From: an uncultured Prevotellaceae bacterium
Lineage (GTDB): Bacteria; Bacteroidota; Bacteroidia; Bacteroidales; Bacteroidaceae
DNA length: 64,000 nt
Assembly: GCA_900316505.1 (NCBI GenBank)
Contig: ONDH01000027.1
Location: forward strand, 1-64,000
Direction of reading: 5' to 3'
A model generated the notes under the pieces. That model was given only the letters and a program-made list of their open reading frames with translations, ran no database searches and was not told where the DNA came from. How positions within the stretch are numbered: position 1 is the stretch's first letter; each line of letters starts with the position of its first letter. The position numbers and the translations under genes are program-made. Below are positions 24,689-34,110 of the stretch, piece by piece.

Positions 24689-27196
24689 TTATTTACCACC
24701 TTTGACTTTCAGTACAATCTCCGCCTCCTCTTCAGGCGTGATGCCACATTCCTGGATGATGGATTTTGCCAATTCTGCATTCATCTTGTCGTAGTCACAC
24801 TTTCGAGGAGTAATCAGCATGCCTCCCATATCAAGAGCACCGGGACTTACCAACACCTGCTCATCCCCTTCCTTAAAATAGCAGTCAGGACGGTGTTTTG
24901 CACGTGGAATAATAATACTGACAACACGTTCATCCCCTTCCGTCGCACCTGATTGCGACCACGCCAAAATATTCATCATTGGTTCCGTTTCACCTTCGCG
25001 CACAGGAAGAGAGCGATACAGTTTCTCGAACAGCAGTTTGTTGGCATGGGGTGTGCGGGTGATGATAACGATGCCCGGACAGAGGTAGTTTCGAAGGCTG
25101 AACACACCCATGCCGTCAGCCGCCATACACCTATTACCAGCCACCACACACTCATCCTCACCGACAGGCAAGATGCAAGAAAGATGAGGCTGATAGAAAT
25201 CACTCCAATAACGTTCCAATGGCACCACGCCCCGACTGCCCGCTTGGAAATGCATGTGGTCTGGAGCACTTGCACCGCACAGAGGACCATTATAGAAGAC
25301 AAACATCTCCCTCAACTGCAAGGCAATCTCCATCATATCTTCGTAATGTTCCATAATCTGCTGTTTGCGATGGTGCCTCAACGGAATGGTGAAATGTTTG
25401 GGCAGAATTGGGTTTGGATTGAGCAGCAGGTAATACCTCTTCAGCAGAGGACTACTGATTTGCTCCTCCGGTCTATTCACTTCACAAAGGAAACAAGGGC
25501 GTTGTTTGAGGGTTGCAGCATCCACCTTCGCACCTGTTGACACGATACGGGCAGGATTGTATTGTGCCGACAGACGACATCCGTCCATCTCCATTTCCGC
25601 CACCGACACGTCGTTCAACCTCTCATAGTTCTCACGGGCTTTTTCCCAAAGGGGCAGTTGTGTTTCAAACAGATTGTTGGCAATTTCATCAGTCACACCG
25701 CCCTGCCAATACTCATTCAAACGTTGGCGACCAATGATTTCAATGGTACGGATACTATCCTTATAATTATTATTGCGCGTCACCTGTTCAGGAGTCAGCG
25801 CCGCATCACTATTACCCTCCCAACGGCGGCACAAATACAATTCATCATAAATTCTGCCAATCTTATACTTGCGACAGAAAGCCAAGCCCACCGCATAGTC
25901 CTCACCATAAGACGTGTTCGGCATGCCAGTCTCGCGAAGCAACGGAGTGAAGAATGCACGTGGAGCGCCCAACCCATTGATTCGTAAAGCATTATTACGG
26001 CCATTCTCTGGTGTCCACTCGCGATGGTCAATCAACCCTGGAGGCAATGTCTCCAATTGGAAGTTGCACATACGATAAGAACCAATCACCATCGCACAAT
26101 GTTCCTCATAGAACTTGTCCACGATGCGCTGCAAGGTGTCCGTACCACTATACAAGTCATCACTATCCAACTGAACGGCAAAACGTCCGCACCGCACATC
26201 GTTGAACGCAAGGCTCCAGCACCCACCTATGCCCAAATCCTTCCGTGTCGGAACAATATGCACCACACGGGAGTCTTCTGCAGCCAGCTTCTGGATGACC
26301 TCCGTTGTACCATCCGTTGAAAGATTGTCCACCACCATCACGTTAAACTCAAAGGACGTGTGCTGTGACAAAGCACTCCTAATGGCATCCTCAATCGTTC
26401 TCACACGATTTCTCACTGGAATGACGACCGATGCTTCGCGTTCAAAATCGCAGCGTTCTACCGACACATCCACAATGCTTTCAGGTTCGATAAAAGCGCC
26501 AATCAGCTTAAGGTGTTTCGTACACACCTGTTCGCGCTCCCTCTGTACATCTCGATTGCGTGGGTTCACATAATCAAATTGTTTCTCCCCACTCGTTCGC
26601 AAATCCAGTTCCTCCTCCGTGTAGAGCAATTCGCCGATATGGAACATATCCGTTTGGGGCTTTCTTCGCAAACAGAACAACTGCACGTCATACCAGCCAG
26701 AATACTTGTAATCCTCATTCGGAAAAACATTCAAATACTCCTGTAACATGGAAGCTTTGAACAGCATGACCGAACCAAAATCAAAGTCATCGCGTATGCT
26801 GCCTTGAGAGGGATTTAGAGTGGGGTATTTCATCGTCTCACCATTCTTCACCACATAGCGGTCGGCATACACTACAGAGGAGTCCACACTGCCAGCCACC
26901 GACCACATACGGTGTATAGCACGATAGCCGAAAGTAATGGAAGTATTTGCTGTACACACAAGTGCATATTGAGCACACAGCACGTCAGTTATCTTTTTGA
27001 TAGTCGAGGAACTGCGGTAATCATCCACCCGAATCACTTCACAACCTTCGAACGGGCATGGTTCGTCTCCCCTCAACAGCACATAAATCATTCTCACCAG
27101 CGGCTCATCTTTCAACTGTTTCAATGTAACCGCTGTCGTCTCTACATCGGCATAGAGCACAAACGCATCTATCGCCGTATTTATATTGCCATTCAT
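24689..27196 (-). CDS. Fusion of GT2 glycosyltransferase and DUF4922/HIT-like nucleotide phosphorylase domain
   Basis: 835 residues. The first 230 form an N-terminal region that looks like a degenerate glycosyltransferase half (SSVVYADRYVVKNGETMKYP). Residues about 255-480 are a GT-A fold GT2 domain: SVVIPVRNRVRTIEDAIRSA, VVDNLSTDGT, VQLDSDDLYSGTDT, then GEDYAVGLAFCRKY. The C-terminal 300 are DUF4922-like with LPKHFTIPLRHHR and GASAPDHMHFQAG; the HxHxQ pattern is that of HIT-superfamily phosphorylases such as plant VTC2 (family knowledge). First gene of the operon. Likely a cytoplasmic enzyme that handles a nucleotide-sugar or sugar phosphate. Confidence 0.82.
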   Translation of the reverse strand: MNGNINTAIDAFVLYADVETTAVTLKQLKDEPLVRMIYVLLRGDEPCPFEGCEVIRVDDYRSSSTIKKITDVLCAQYALVCTANTSITFGYRAIHRMWSVAGSVDSSVVYADRYVVKNGETMKYPTLNPSQGSIRDDFDFGSVMLFKASMLQEYLNVFPNEDYKYSGWYDVQLFCLRRKPQTDMFHIGELLYTEEELDLRTSGEKQFDYVNPRNRDVQREREQVCTKHLKLIGAFIEPESIVDVSVERCDFEREASVVIPVRNRVRTIEDAIRSALSQHTSFEFNVMVVDNLSTDGTTEVIQKLAAEDSRVVHIVPTRKDLGIGGCWSLAFNDVRCGRFAVQLDSDDLYSGTDTLQRIVDKFYEEHCAMVIGSYRMCNFQLETLPPGLIDHREWTPENGRNNALRINGLGAPRAFFTPLLRETGMPNTSYGEDYAVGLAFCRKYKIGRIYDELYLCRRWEGNSDAALTPEQVTRNNNYKDSIRTIEIIGRQRLNEYWQGGVTDEIANNLFETQLPLWEKARENYERLNDVSVAEMEMDGCRLSAQYNPARIVSTGAKVDAATLKQRPCFLCEVNRPEEQISSPLLKRYYLLLNPNPILPKHFTIPLRHHRKQQIMEHYEDMMEIALQLREMFVFYNGPLCGASAPDHMHFQAGSRGVVPLERYWSDFYQPHLSCILPVGEDECVVAGNRCMAADGMGVFSLRNYLCPGIVIITRTPHANKLLFEKLYRSLPVREGETEPMMNILAWSQSGATEGDERVVSIIIPRAKHRPDCYFKEGDEQVLVSPGALDMGGMLITPRKCDYDKMNAELAKSIIQECGITPEEEAEIVLKVKGGK

Positions 27197-27217
27197 ATTG
27201 TAATATTATTAGTTGCT

Positions 27218-27227
27218 TGCAAAGGTA
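27218..27227 (-). promoter_or_regulatory. -7 box of the GT2/SpoIID/MFS operon
   Basis: Minus strand TACCTTTGCA about 22 bp before the start of the GT2 fusion gene; the four genes downstream are closely spaced with no other promoter seen. Confidence 0.65.
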
Positions 27228-27352
27228 AGAAATAAAAGCGAAAACTAAAAACTAAAACCCAAAAACTAAAGATAAAAGGATTTTTTAACAGAATAATAGT
27301 CTTTGTCGCTGAAACTTTTCGATATTAGTTTTTAGTTATTAGTAAAAATCCG

Positions 27353-27360
27353 TACCTTTG
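27353..27360 (+). promoter_or_regulatory. -7 box of the yhhQ-queF operon
   Basis: TACCTTTG; transcription would begin near 27366, some 14 bp before the first pseudoknot. Confidence 0.75.
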
Positions 27361-27379
27361 CACCCGATTTGCAAAAATC

Positions 27380-27469
27380 CGAGTACCTGAACACCTCGTA
27401 AAAACAGGCGTGTACCAGACAACCACGTTAAAAACCAGCGAGTGCTTGACAAACCTCGTAAAAAACAAG
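27380..27469 (+). promoter_or_regulatory. Three tandem preQ1-I riboswitch-like pseudoknots
   Basis: Three units of 29-31 nt at 27380-27408, 27409-27438 and 27439-27469. Each has a 4-bp stem (CGAG/CTCG, CGTG/CACG, CGAG/CTCG), a C just before the 3' stem strand (the preQ1-pairing position in class I aptamers) and an A-rich tail. In units 1 and 3 the tail closes an H-type pseudoknot with the loop (CCTG/CAGG and CTTG/CAAG). In unit 2 the tail reads CCAG and two of four pairs are lost. The array ends 5 nt before the start codon of a queuosine-precursor transporter gene. Confidence 0.72.
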
Positions 27470-27474
27470 AACAA

Positions 27475-28224
27475 ATGAATAACGTAGAAACAAAAGTTTA
27501 CCCGAACAAGCAGGTAAGCGTTTCCTTCATGATTGCAGGAATCGTGTTCTGCATCTGCCTTGTAGCATCCAATCTTCTCGAAACCAAAGTATTCCGTGCA
27601 TGGGGTTCCATCACATTGACCTGCGGTTTCCTGGTTTTCCCAATTTCTTACATCCTCAACGACGTCATTGCCGAAGTATGGGGCTATCGTAAAGCCAGAC
27701 TCATCATCTGGCTGGGTTTCCTCATGAACTTCTTCGTAGTAGGCTTAGGAGGCATTGCCTGCGCACTTCCTGCAGCTGTTGAGGGTAGTGACGACGCCTT
27801 CAAACAGGTGTTTGCCTTTGCTCCCCAAGTAGCTGTGGCAAGTCTGCTCGCCTTCATCGTCGGTTCATTCCTCAACGCATTGGTAATGAGTAAAATGAAG
27901 ATGGCAGACCGCCACAAGGGAAAATTCGAATTTCACTTCTCCATACGAGCTGTCCTTTCCACGCTTGTTGGTGAGAGTGCCGATTCCCTCATTTTCTTTC
28001 CCTTGGCGTTCTATGCTCTCCCCTACTTGTTTATGGGTGAGCCCCAACTGCCCTTGCCCATCATGTTTGAACTGATGATTACACAAGTCGTTGCAAAAAC
28101 ACTATACGAGATTATTGTGTTGCCCATCACCATCCAAGTGGTCAAGTTCGTGAAAAGATTTGACCGCACTGATGTGTACGATGAGAACATCAGCTACAAT
28201 GCATTCAAAATCAGCGAAATCTAA
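27475..28224 (+). CDS. yhhQ: Queuosine precursor transporter
   Basis: 249 residues from ATG 27475; the in-frame GTG 33 bp upstream lies inside the third pseudoknot. About six membrane segments (for example SVSFMIAGIVFCICLVASNL and FLVFPISYILNDVIAEVWGY). The YhhQ/ECF-like signature FPISYILNDVIAEVWGYRKA and ADSLIFFPLAF place it in the YhhQ (DUF165) family, which imports queuine, preQ0 or preQ1 across the inner membrane. queF follows after 21 bp, so the operon combines uptake and reduction of the Q precursor. Regulation through the tandem pseudoknots in the leader is likely. Confidence 0.92.
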   Translation: MNNVETKVYPNKQVSVSFMIAGIVFCICLVASNLLETKVFRAWGSITLTCGFLVFPISYILNDVIAEVWGYRKARLIIWLGFLMNFFVVGLGGIACALPAAVEGSDDAFKQVFAFAPQVAVASLLAFIVGSFLNALVMSKMKMADRHKGKFEFHFSIRAVLSTLVGESADSLIFFPLAFYALPYLFMGEPQLPLPIMFELMITQVVAKTLYEIIVLPITIQVVKFVKRFDRTDVYDENISYNAFKISEI

Positions 28225-28245
28225 CAATCATCAATTTGTGAAACC

Positions 28246-28713
28246 ATGGGAAAAGTTCGTGAAAACGAGGGTTTACAATCTCTCGGCAAAAAAACAGAAT
28301 ACCGTCAAGACTATGCTCCTGAGGTGTTGGAGACTTTCCAGAATAAGCATCCTGAAAACGACTATTGGGTACAATTCAACTGTCCCGAATTCACTTCTCT
28401 GTGTCCCATCACAGGGCAGCCCGATTTTGCCGAAATCCGCATTTCTTACTTGCCCGACCAGCGTATGGTGGAGAGCAAGTCGCTCAAGCTCTATCTTTTC
28501 TCTTTCCGCAACCACGGAGATTTCCATGAAGATTGTGTGAACATCATCATGAAAGACCTCATCAAATTGATGGATCCGAAATACATTGAAGTCACAGGCA
28601 TCTTCACACCCCGCGGTGGTATCAGCATCTATCCTTATGCCAACTACGGACGTCCGAGCACGAAGTATGAAGAGATGGCAAACTACCGACTCATGAACCA
28701 CAACATGAAGTGA
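28246..28713 (+). CDS. queF: NADPH-dependent preQ0 reductase
   Basis: 155 residues, the short (unimodular) QueF form of the tunnelling fold. Reduces preQ0 to preQ1 in the cytoplasm. Catalytic Cys in [17 protein letters not shown] (second Cys, with the Asp of PDFA as proton donor), the NADPH motif [20 protein letters not shown] and [15 protein letters not shown] near the end. Together with the upstream transporter it indicates salvage of preQ0 or completion of Q synthesis. Convergent with btuC, 18 bp apart. Confidence 0.96.
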   Translation: MGKVRENEGLQSLGKKTEYRQDYAPEVLETFQNKHPENDYWVQFNCPEFTSLCPITGQPDFAEIRISYLPDQRMVESKSLKLYLFSFRNHGDFHEDCVNIIMKDLIKLMDPKYIEVTGIFTPRGGISIYPYANYGRPSTKYEEMANYRLMNHNMK

Positions 28714-28731
28714 GTCGGAAGGGACATTGGG

Positions 28732-29730
28732 TCACTTACGCCGCAAAATGATGTAGAGAATGACGGGAGCACCCATGATGGGGGTGGTGGCATTAAGAGG
28801 AATGACGGTAGTAGGTGGCAAAGTGCAAAGGAGATTGCACAGAAGTGCCAGCACAGCACCCGTGAGCATGGTGACAGGCAAGAGCACACGATGGTTGGAA
28901 GTGCCAAGCAGAAGGAATGCCACATGAGGAGTGGCGAGCCCAAGGAAAGCAACAGGTCCGCAATAGGCAGTGATGACAGCCGTAAGCAAACCTGTGGCGA
29001 GCAGCAGAAGGTTGCGTGTGTGTTGTATATTCACACCAAGATTGACAGCATAGTGCTCACCCAAAAGGATTGCATTCAGTGGTTTGATGAGCAACAATGC
29101 CAACACAAGTCCCATAACACATAAAGTGGCGAAGATAGGCATTTGCTGCATGGAAACGCTGTTGAAGTTACCCATGCCCCAAATAAGGAAACTCTGAATA
29201 TTCTCTACTGATGCGAGGAAGTTAAGCAGAGAAATGACAGAGGAAGTGATATAGCCCATCATAATACCAGTGATGAGCAACATGAGGTTGTTCTTGAGCA
29301 GGGAAGAAAAAAGCAGAAGGAGTCCCATGATGAGCAGGGAACCGAGGAATGCCGCTCCCACAATGGCAAGGTAGCCGCTCCAAGAATAAAGCCCTGCCGT
29401 GATGGTGCCACCAAAAGAGAGCATGACAATTGCCACACCAAGATTGGCACCTGATGAGATACCGAGAATAGAAGGACCCGCAAGAGGGTTATGGAAAGAT
29501 GTTTGCAAGAGGAGACCTGCCGTAGCGAGTCCAGCCCCTGCCAACATTGCTGTGAGTGCAGTAGGCAGTCTGGAGCCCAGAATAATGTAGGAGAAGGCAT
29601 CGTTGGAGGAGCTTCCCTGCAAGAGAGTCTTCACCACATCGGTAGCGTCAATATGGACGGAGCCAAAGAAGATGTTGAGGATAAATAGTGCAACAACACC
29701 CAGAACCAAGAGACTGACACGTACTTTCAT
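28732..29730 (-). CDS. btuC: FecCD-type ABC permease for vitamin B12
   Basis: 332 residues with about ten hydrophobic segments, normal for BtuC/FecCD. Landmarks: LPTALTAMLAGAGLATAGLL, NPLAGPSILGISSGANLG, ILLGEHYAVNLGVNIQHTRN and the end-region GPVAFLGLATPHVAFLLLG with the coupling helix for the ATPase. Forms the inner-membrane channel of a cobalamin importer with BtuF. Last gene of the cobalamin locus in this window, 29 bp behind btuF. No BtuD-type ATPase gene follows; the next gene is the convergent queF, so the ATPase must be encoded elsewhere. Confidence 0.92.
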   Translation of the reverse strand: MKVRVSLLVLGVVALFILNIFFGSVHIDATDVVKTLLQGSSSNDAFSYIILGSRLPTALTAMLAGAGLATAGLLLQTSFHNPLAGPSILGISSGANLGVAIVMLSFGGTITAGLYSWSGYLAIVGAAFLGSLLIMGLLLLFSSLLKNNLMLLITGIMMGYITSSVISLLNFLASVENIQSFLIWGMGNFNSVSMQQMPIFATLCVMGLVLALLLIKPLNAILLGEHYAVNLGVNIQHTRNLLLLATGLLTAVITAYCGPVAFLGLATPHVAFLLLGTSNHRVLLPVTMLTGAVLALLCNLLCTLPPTTVIPLNATTPIMGAPVILYIILRRK

Positions 29731-29759
29731 ATCTATTCCTATCTACTTATCATTCCTAT

Positions 29760-30866
<1,107 letters not shown>

Positions 30867-30879
30867 GAATACATACTAT

Positions 30880-32016
30880 TTACTCAACATATTTTACACC
30901 TGTGTTGAACACAACAGAGATAGGACCTGTAGCGGTATTCTCATACTTCTTCACAAGTTTACCTTCAGCATCATACTGGTTGGTGTAAGATGGCAATGCA
31001 TAACCAGCATAACCCGTCTCTGGATTCTCCTGATAAGATACGATGAAAATGTTGCCAGTAACAGGGTCAGCAGCAATCACAGCAGGACTAAAGATACCCT
31101 GTGGACTCCAATTGGTTGTTGCACCCGTTGCCGCATCATATATCAGATAAGTGATCTCGGCAGCACCATAAGGGGCATTCACTGTGTAAATCTTCTTACC
31201 GTCGGTACACATGGCTGTACCGTCAACCACTTTTGAAACCTCGCCCGATGCAGTAATCTTGCGAACACCTGCACCAGTCTGATTCCAAAATTCATCGTAT
31301 GTACCATAGTCCAAGCAATACACATCAGAGCCAACAGTCAGCATGTGCATAGGGTTAGTAATAGTTTCGTCCTTGATTTCTGTCACCTCTGCAGTTTCAG
31401 GATTCACTTTTGAAATAGAAGGTTTTTTGCCATTACCAAAGTCCGAGTTAGCTACGTAGATGCAACCATTTGCCACGGTCAGTCCATCTGGATATGAGCC
31501 TACAGCATAAGTAGTCCATTTGTCGAAAGTCAAGGTGTCAATAGCTGCCACAACACCATTGCCACCATTGTAGCTGTCGCCATAGAGGGTAACATAGAGT
31601 TTTCCGTTCATACCTACGGCTGCACGTGGACTGACACCATCCTTATCGCCCAAAAGTTCGGTGGTCTTAATCTGCTTCACCACAGACAGCGTAGCCTTGT
31701 CACACACCCAAATGGTTGCCTCAGCATCCACCACGATGTAGAGTTTGCTACCATAGTCAACGATATAGTTGGCAGTCTTACCAACAGACTTGCCATTTGC
31801 CTTCTGGAATGCGTTGGCAGTCACAGAACCTAAGGTGTAGTCGATGTAGCTGACATTACCATCAATGTTGGCTTTCTTATTACCAGAACCCACCACAAAC
31901 ATACCATTAGACACGTCCACCTTCTTCTTTTCGGGAGTGTCATCATCATTGCTACAAGCAGTAAAGAGGGCTGCGCCCATCATTAGTACTGCAAAACAGA
32001 AAATACTCTTTTTCAT
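30880..32016 (-). CDS. btuG: BtuG-like surface B12-binding beta-propeller lipoprotein
   Basis: 378 residues. Lipoprotein signal with lipobox FTAC, then an acidic SNDDD run, the Bacteroidota surface-export signal. The rest is a YncE/DUF5074-type propeller: repeated blades such as KLYIVVDAEATIWVCDKAT, GMNGKLYVTLYGDSYNGG and KIYTVNAPYGAAEITY. BtuG proteins cap BtuB on the outside and bind cobalamin with extreme affinity (knowledge from Bacteroides thetaiotaomicron). The position directly behind the TonB receptor gene and in front of btuF supports this identity. Confidence 0.87.
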   Translation of the reverse strand: MKKSIFCFAVLMMGAALFTACSNDDDTPEKKKVDVSNGMFVVGSGNKKANIDGNVSYIDYTLGSVTANAFQKANGKSVGKTANYIVDYGSKLYIVVDAEATIWVCDKATLSVVKQIKTTELLGDKDGVSPRAAVGMNGKLYVTLYGDSYNGGNGVVAAIDTLTFDKWTTYAVGSYPDGLTVANGCIYVANSDFGNGKKPSISKVNPETAEVTEIKDETITNPMHMLTVGSDVYCLDYGTYDEFWNQTGAGVRKITASGEVSKVVDGTAMCTDGKKIYTVNAPYGAAEITYLIYDAATGATTNWSPQGIFSPAVIAADPVTGNIFIVSYQENPETGYAGYALPSYTNQYDAEGKLVKKYENTATGPISVVFNTGVKYVE

Positions 32017-32061
32017 TTTGTTTACTTTTAATAGTTAAACGTTAAAGTGAATGAATTATTG

Positions 32062-34026
32062 TTATAACTTATAATTAAGTGACACTTGATAGCTTCTTCC
32101 AGGCATAGGATAGGCGCCCACTATCTCATATTGCTTGTCTGTCACATTCTTTACATCAAGGCGAGCCTCCATAACTCCTCTTCCAAGATGAAATCGATGG
32201 TAGGCAGAGACTCCCAATTCGTAGTAGCCATCCACACGAGTTCCTTGCAAATGGGCATTGGTTGTCCATCTGTCACTCACAGCAGTGAGATGGGTGGAAC
32301 AACTCACCCAAGGATTCTCCCATGCCAGCGCCACCGAACCTTGATGTTCAGGCATGTAAGCTATTTGGTTTTTGTAATACGGCGAGGAGGAATTGGTGCG
32401 ATTCTGTGCCCGCTGATAGCTGTAGCACCCCGATGCCGTGAGTTGCTGGTGTCCGTTCAACTGATAGGAGGCATTCAATGTGATGTCTGCTCCATACACA
32501 CGTACCTTGCCCACATTGACACAGTTCCACACAAACATGTTGTAAGGTACAGCTACAATCATGTCTTTCACCCAATTGTAATAGCCATCGAAAGTGGTCT
32601 GTACGTAAGTCTTACCGAAATCACCTTGCCACGTTGTGCCGACGTTCAATTGCTCAGTACGTTCAGGTTGCAAGTCCGTGGAACCATAATGGAAGAAATA
32701 ATTCTCATTGAAGGTGGGGGCACGGAATATCTCCTTGTAAGATGCGCGCACATGCCAATGAGGTAGCACGAGCCAGGAGAGGCTGATAGAGGGCGAGAAG
32801 CGGTGCATGTCATCTGCCGCCTCACCTTGCTTAGCATCATTCAGGTAGAGCGAATAAAGCAAACGTCCCATCACTGTCAGACGATGAGTGCGATACTTTG
32901 CGGTAGCAGACTGCAGAAGGGTGTTGCGATAAGGATGGGAGTCTGTTTCAAGCGTGCTGTTCAAGTTGTTGTGGGCATAGTCTACAGAATAGTCGAATGC
33001 CCAACTCTGCACAGGCATGTAGAGCAGACAAGCAGAGGTGTAGTATTCACGTTGCCAATAGTCAGCATCTTGTATCATGCTCGCCACCACTCCATCATCA
33101 TAGAAAGAGGCAGCCCAATTGAACTTTCCGTTGAACTTAAGGGAAAGCTGTTCTGTCAAACGTGTCTGGTACATAAGCTGTCCGAAAAGATTGCGGTCAC
33201 GCAAAGACTCACGACTGGTATTCGAATAATAGTTCACCTGTCCCGGCAACTGACGGTCATTATCATAATAATAGACCTTACCGGTCAAGCGGTCGGAGGG
33301 GTTAATATGCCATGTAAAATTCAATTCGCCATGTCCCGAATTCATACGGCTGTTCTTACGGTGATCACTAACCGTTTCAGTCACGTTCTTGATGGTGTAA
33401 GGGTAGTCATTCTCGGCATAGGTGTATTCCCCCAAGACAGAGAAAGCGAAGTGTTCGTCGATATTCTGCTCATATTTGAAGAACGGAGACACATATCCGA
33501 AAGAGCCTACCTTCAACTGCGCTTTGAGATGCGGTTGAACATCATCCGTAGGCAACTGCATCGACTGGATATGGACAGTGGCAGGTGTGGTGACTTGTCG
33601 GGCCGGAATGAAAATGTCATCATTGTCACCAATTACCAATGAAAGACTTCCAACATTGTCTAATGAATAGCGGGATAAGTCTATCTCACCACCTTGACAT
33701 TCACTAAGCATCACTCCATCATAACTGACACCCGTATGCTTGGTGCCAAGACCACGCACCGACACAGTCTTCATGCCCCCAGCCCCACCATAGTCACGCA
33801 GTGTGATACCCGGCAGACGGTGCAAAGCATCTGCCATGTCGGTCACGCCCAAACGCAACATCTCGCCATGATCCATGACATACAAAGGGGCGGTCGATGT
33901 CATCGTATGATGCTTATGACTATCAACAACCTGGACCTCGTTAAGACGAAGTGAGGTGGTGTCTGTCTGTGCCGACAATTTTGCTGACACAATGCTGAGA
34001 CCAACAATTATCAAAAGATTTCTCAT
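32062..34026 (-). CDS. btuB: TonB-dependent outer-membrane B12 receptor
   Basis: 654 residues from the ATG at 34026 (signal MRNLLIIVGLSIVSAKLSAQ). Plug domain about 30-140: LRLNEVQVVDSHK, DMADALHRLPGITLRDYGG and SVRGLGTKHTGVSYDGVML. The remainder is a 22-strand barrel ending in aromatic-alternating YQVSLNYKL, the BAM signal. TonB-driven import of cobalamin across the outer membrane, with the BtuG-like partner encoded next. It has a clean promoter of its own 13 bp upstream and no riboswitch of its own there. B12 specificity is inferred from the locus. Confidence 0.88.
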   Translation of the reverse strand: MRNLLIIVGLSIVSAKLSAQTDTTSLRLNEVQVVDSHKHHTMTSTAPLYVMDHGEMLRLGVTDMADALHRLPGITLRDYGGAGGMKTVSVRGLGTKHTGVSYDGVMLSECQGGEIDLSRYSLDNVGSLSLVIGDNDDIFIPARQVTTPATVHIQSMQLPTDDVQPHLKAQLKVGSFGYVSPFFKYEQNIDEHFAFSVLGEYTYAENDYPYTIKNVTETVSDHRKNSRMNSGHGELNFTWHINPSDRLTGKVYYYDNDRQLPGQVNYYSNTSRESLRDRNLFGQLMYQTRLTEQLSLKFNGKFNWAASFYDDGVVASMIQDADYWQREYYTSACLLYMPVQSWAFDYSVDYAHNNLNSTLETDSHPYRNTLLQSATAKYRTHRLTVMGRLLYSLYLNDAKQGEAADDMHRFSPSISLSWLVLPHWHVRASYKEIFRAPTFNENYFFHYGSTDLQPERTEQLNVGTTWQGDFGKTYVQTTFDGYYNWVKDMIVAVPYNMFVWNCVNVGKVRVYGADITLNASYQLNGHQQLTASGCYSYQRAQNRTNSSSPYYKNQIAYMPEHQGSVALAWENPWVSCSTHLTAVSDRWTTNAHLQGTRVDGYYELGVSAYHRFHLGRGVMEARLDVKNVTDKQYEIVGAYPMPGRSYQVSLNYKL

Positions 34027-34038
34027 TGTCAATGTGAC

Positions 34039-34048
34039 TGCAAAGTTA
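34039..34048 (-). promoter_or_regulatory. Internal promoter in front of btuB
   Basis: Minus strand TAACTTTGCA, with TTTG about 20 bp upstream in the -33 position. Transcripts from here would have a very short leader and would not contain the cobalamin aptamer. Confidence 0.6.
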
Positions 34049-34110
34049 CGAACAATGCGCGATTCCACAAATTTAATGCTTCAAATTCTCTAAACTCCAA
34101 CATCTAAACT

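Noticed and set aside
27442..27474. GTG at 27442 as the yhhQ start
   Set aside because: It would place eleven codons inside the third pseudoknot; the ATG at 27475 gives the usual N-terminus.
28713..28732. A btuD ATPase gene completing the importer
   Set aside because: Only 18 bp separate btuC from the convergent queF; the ATPase must be elsewhere.
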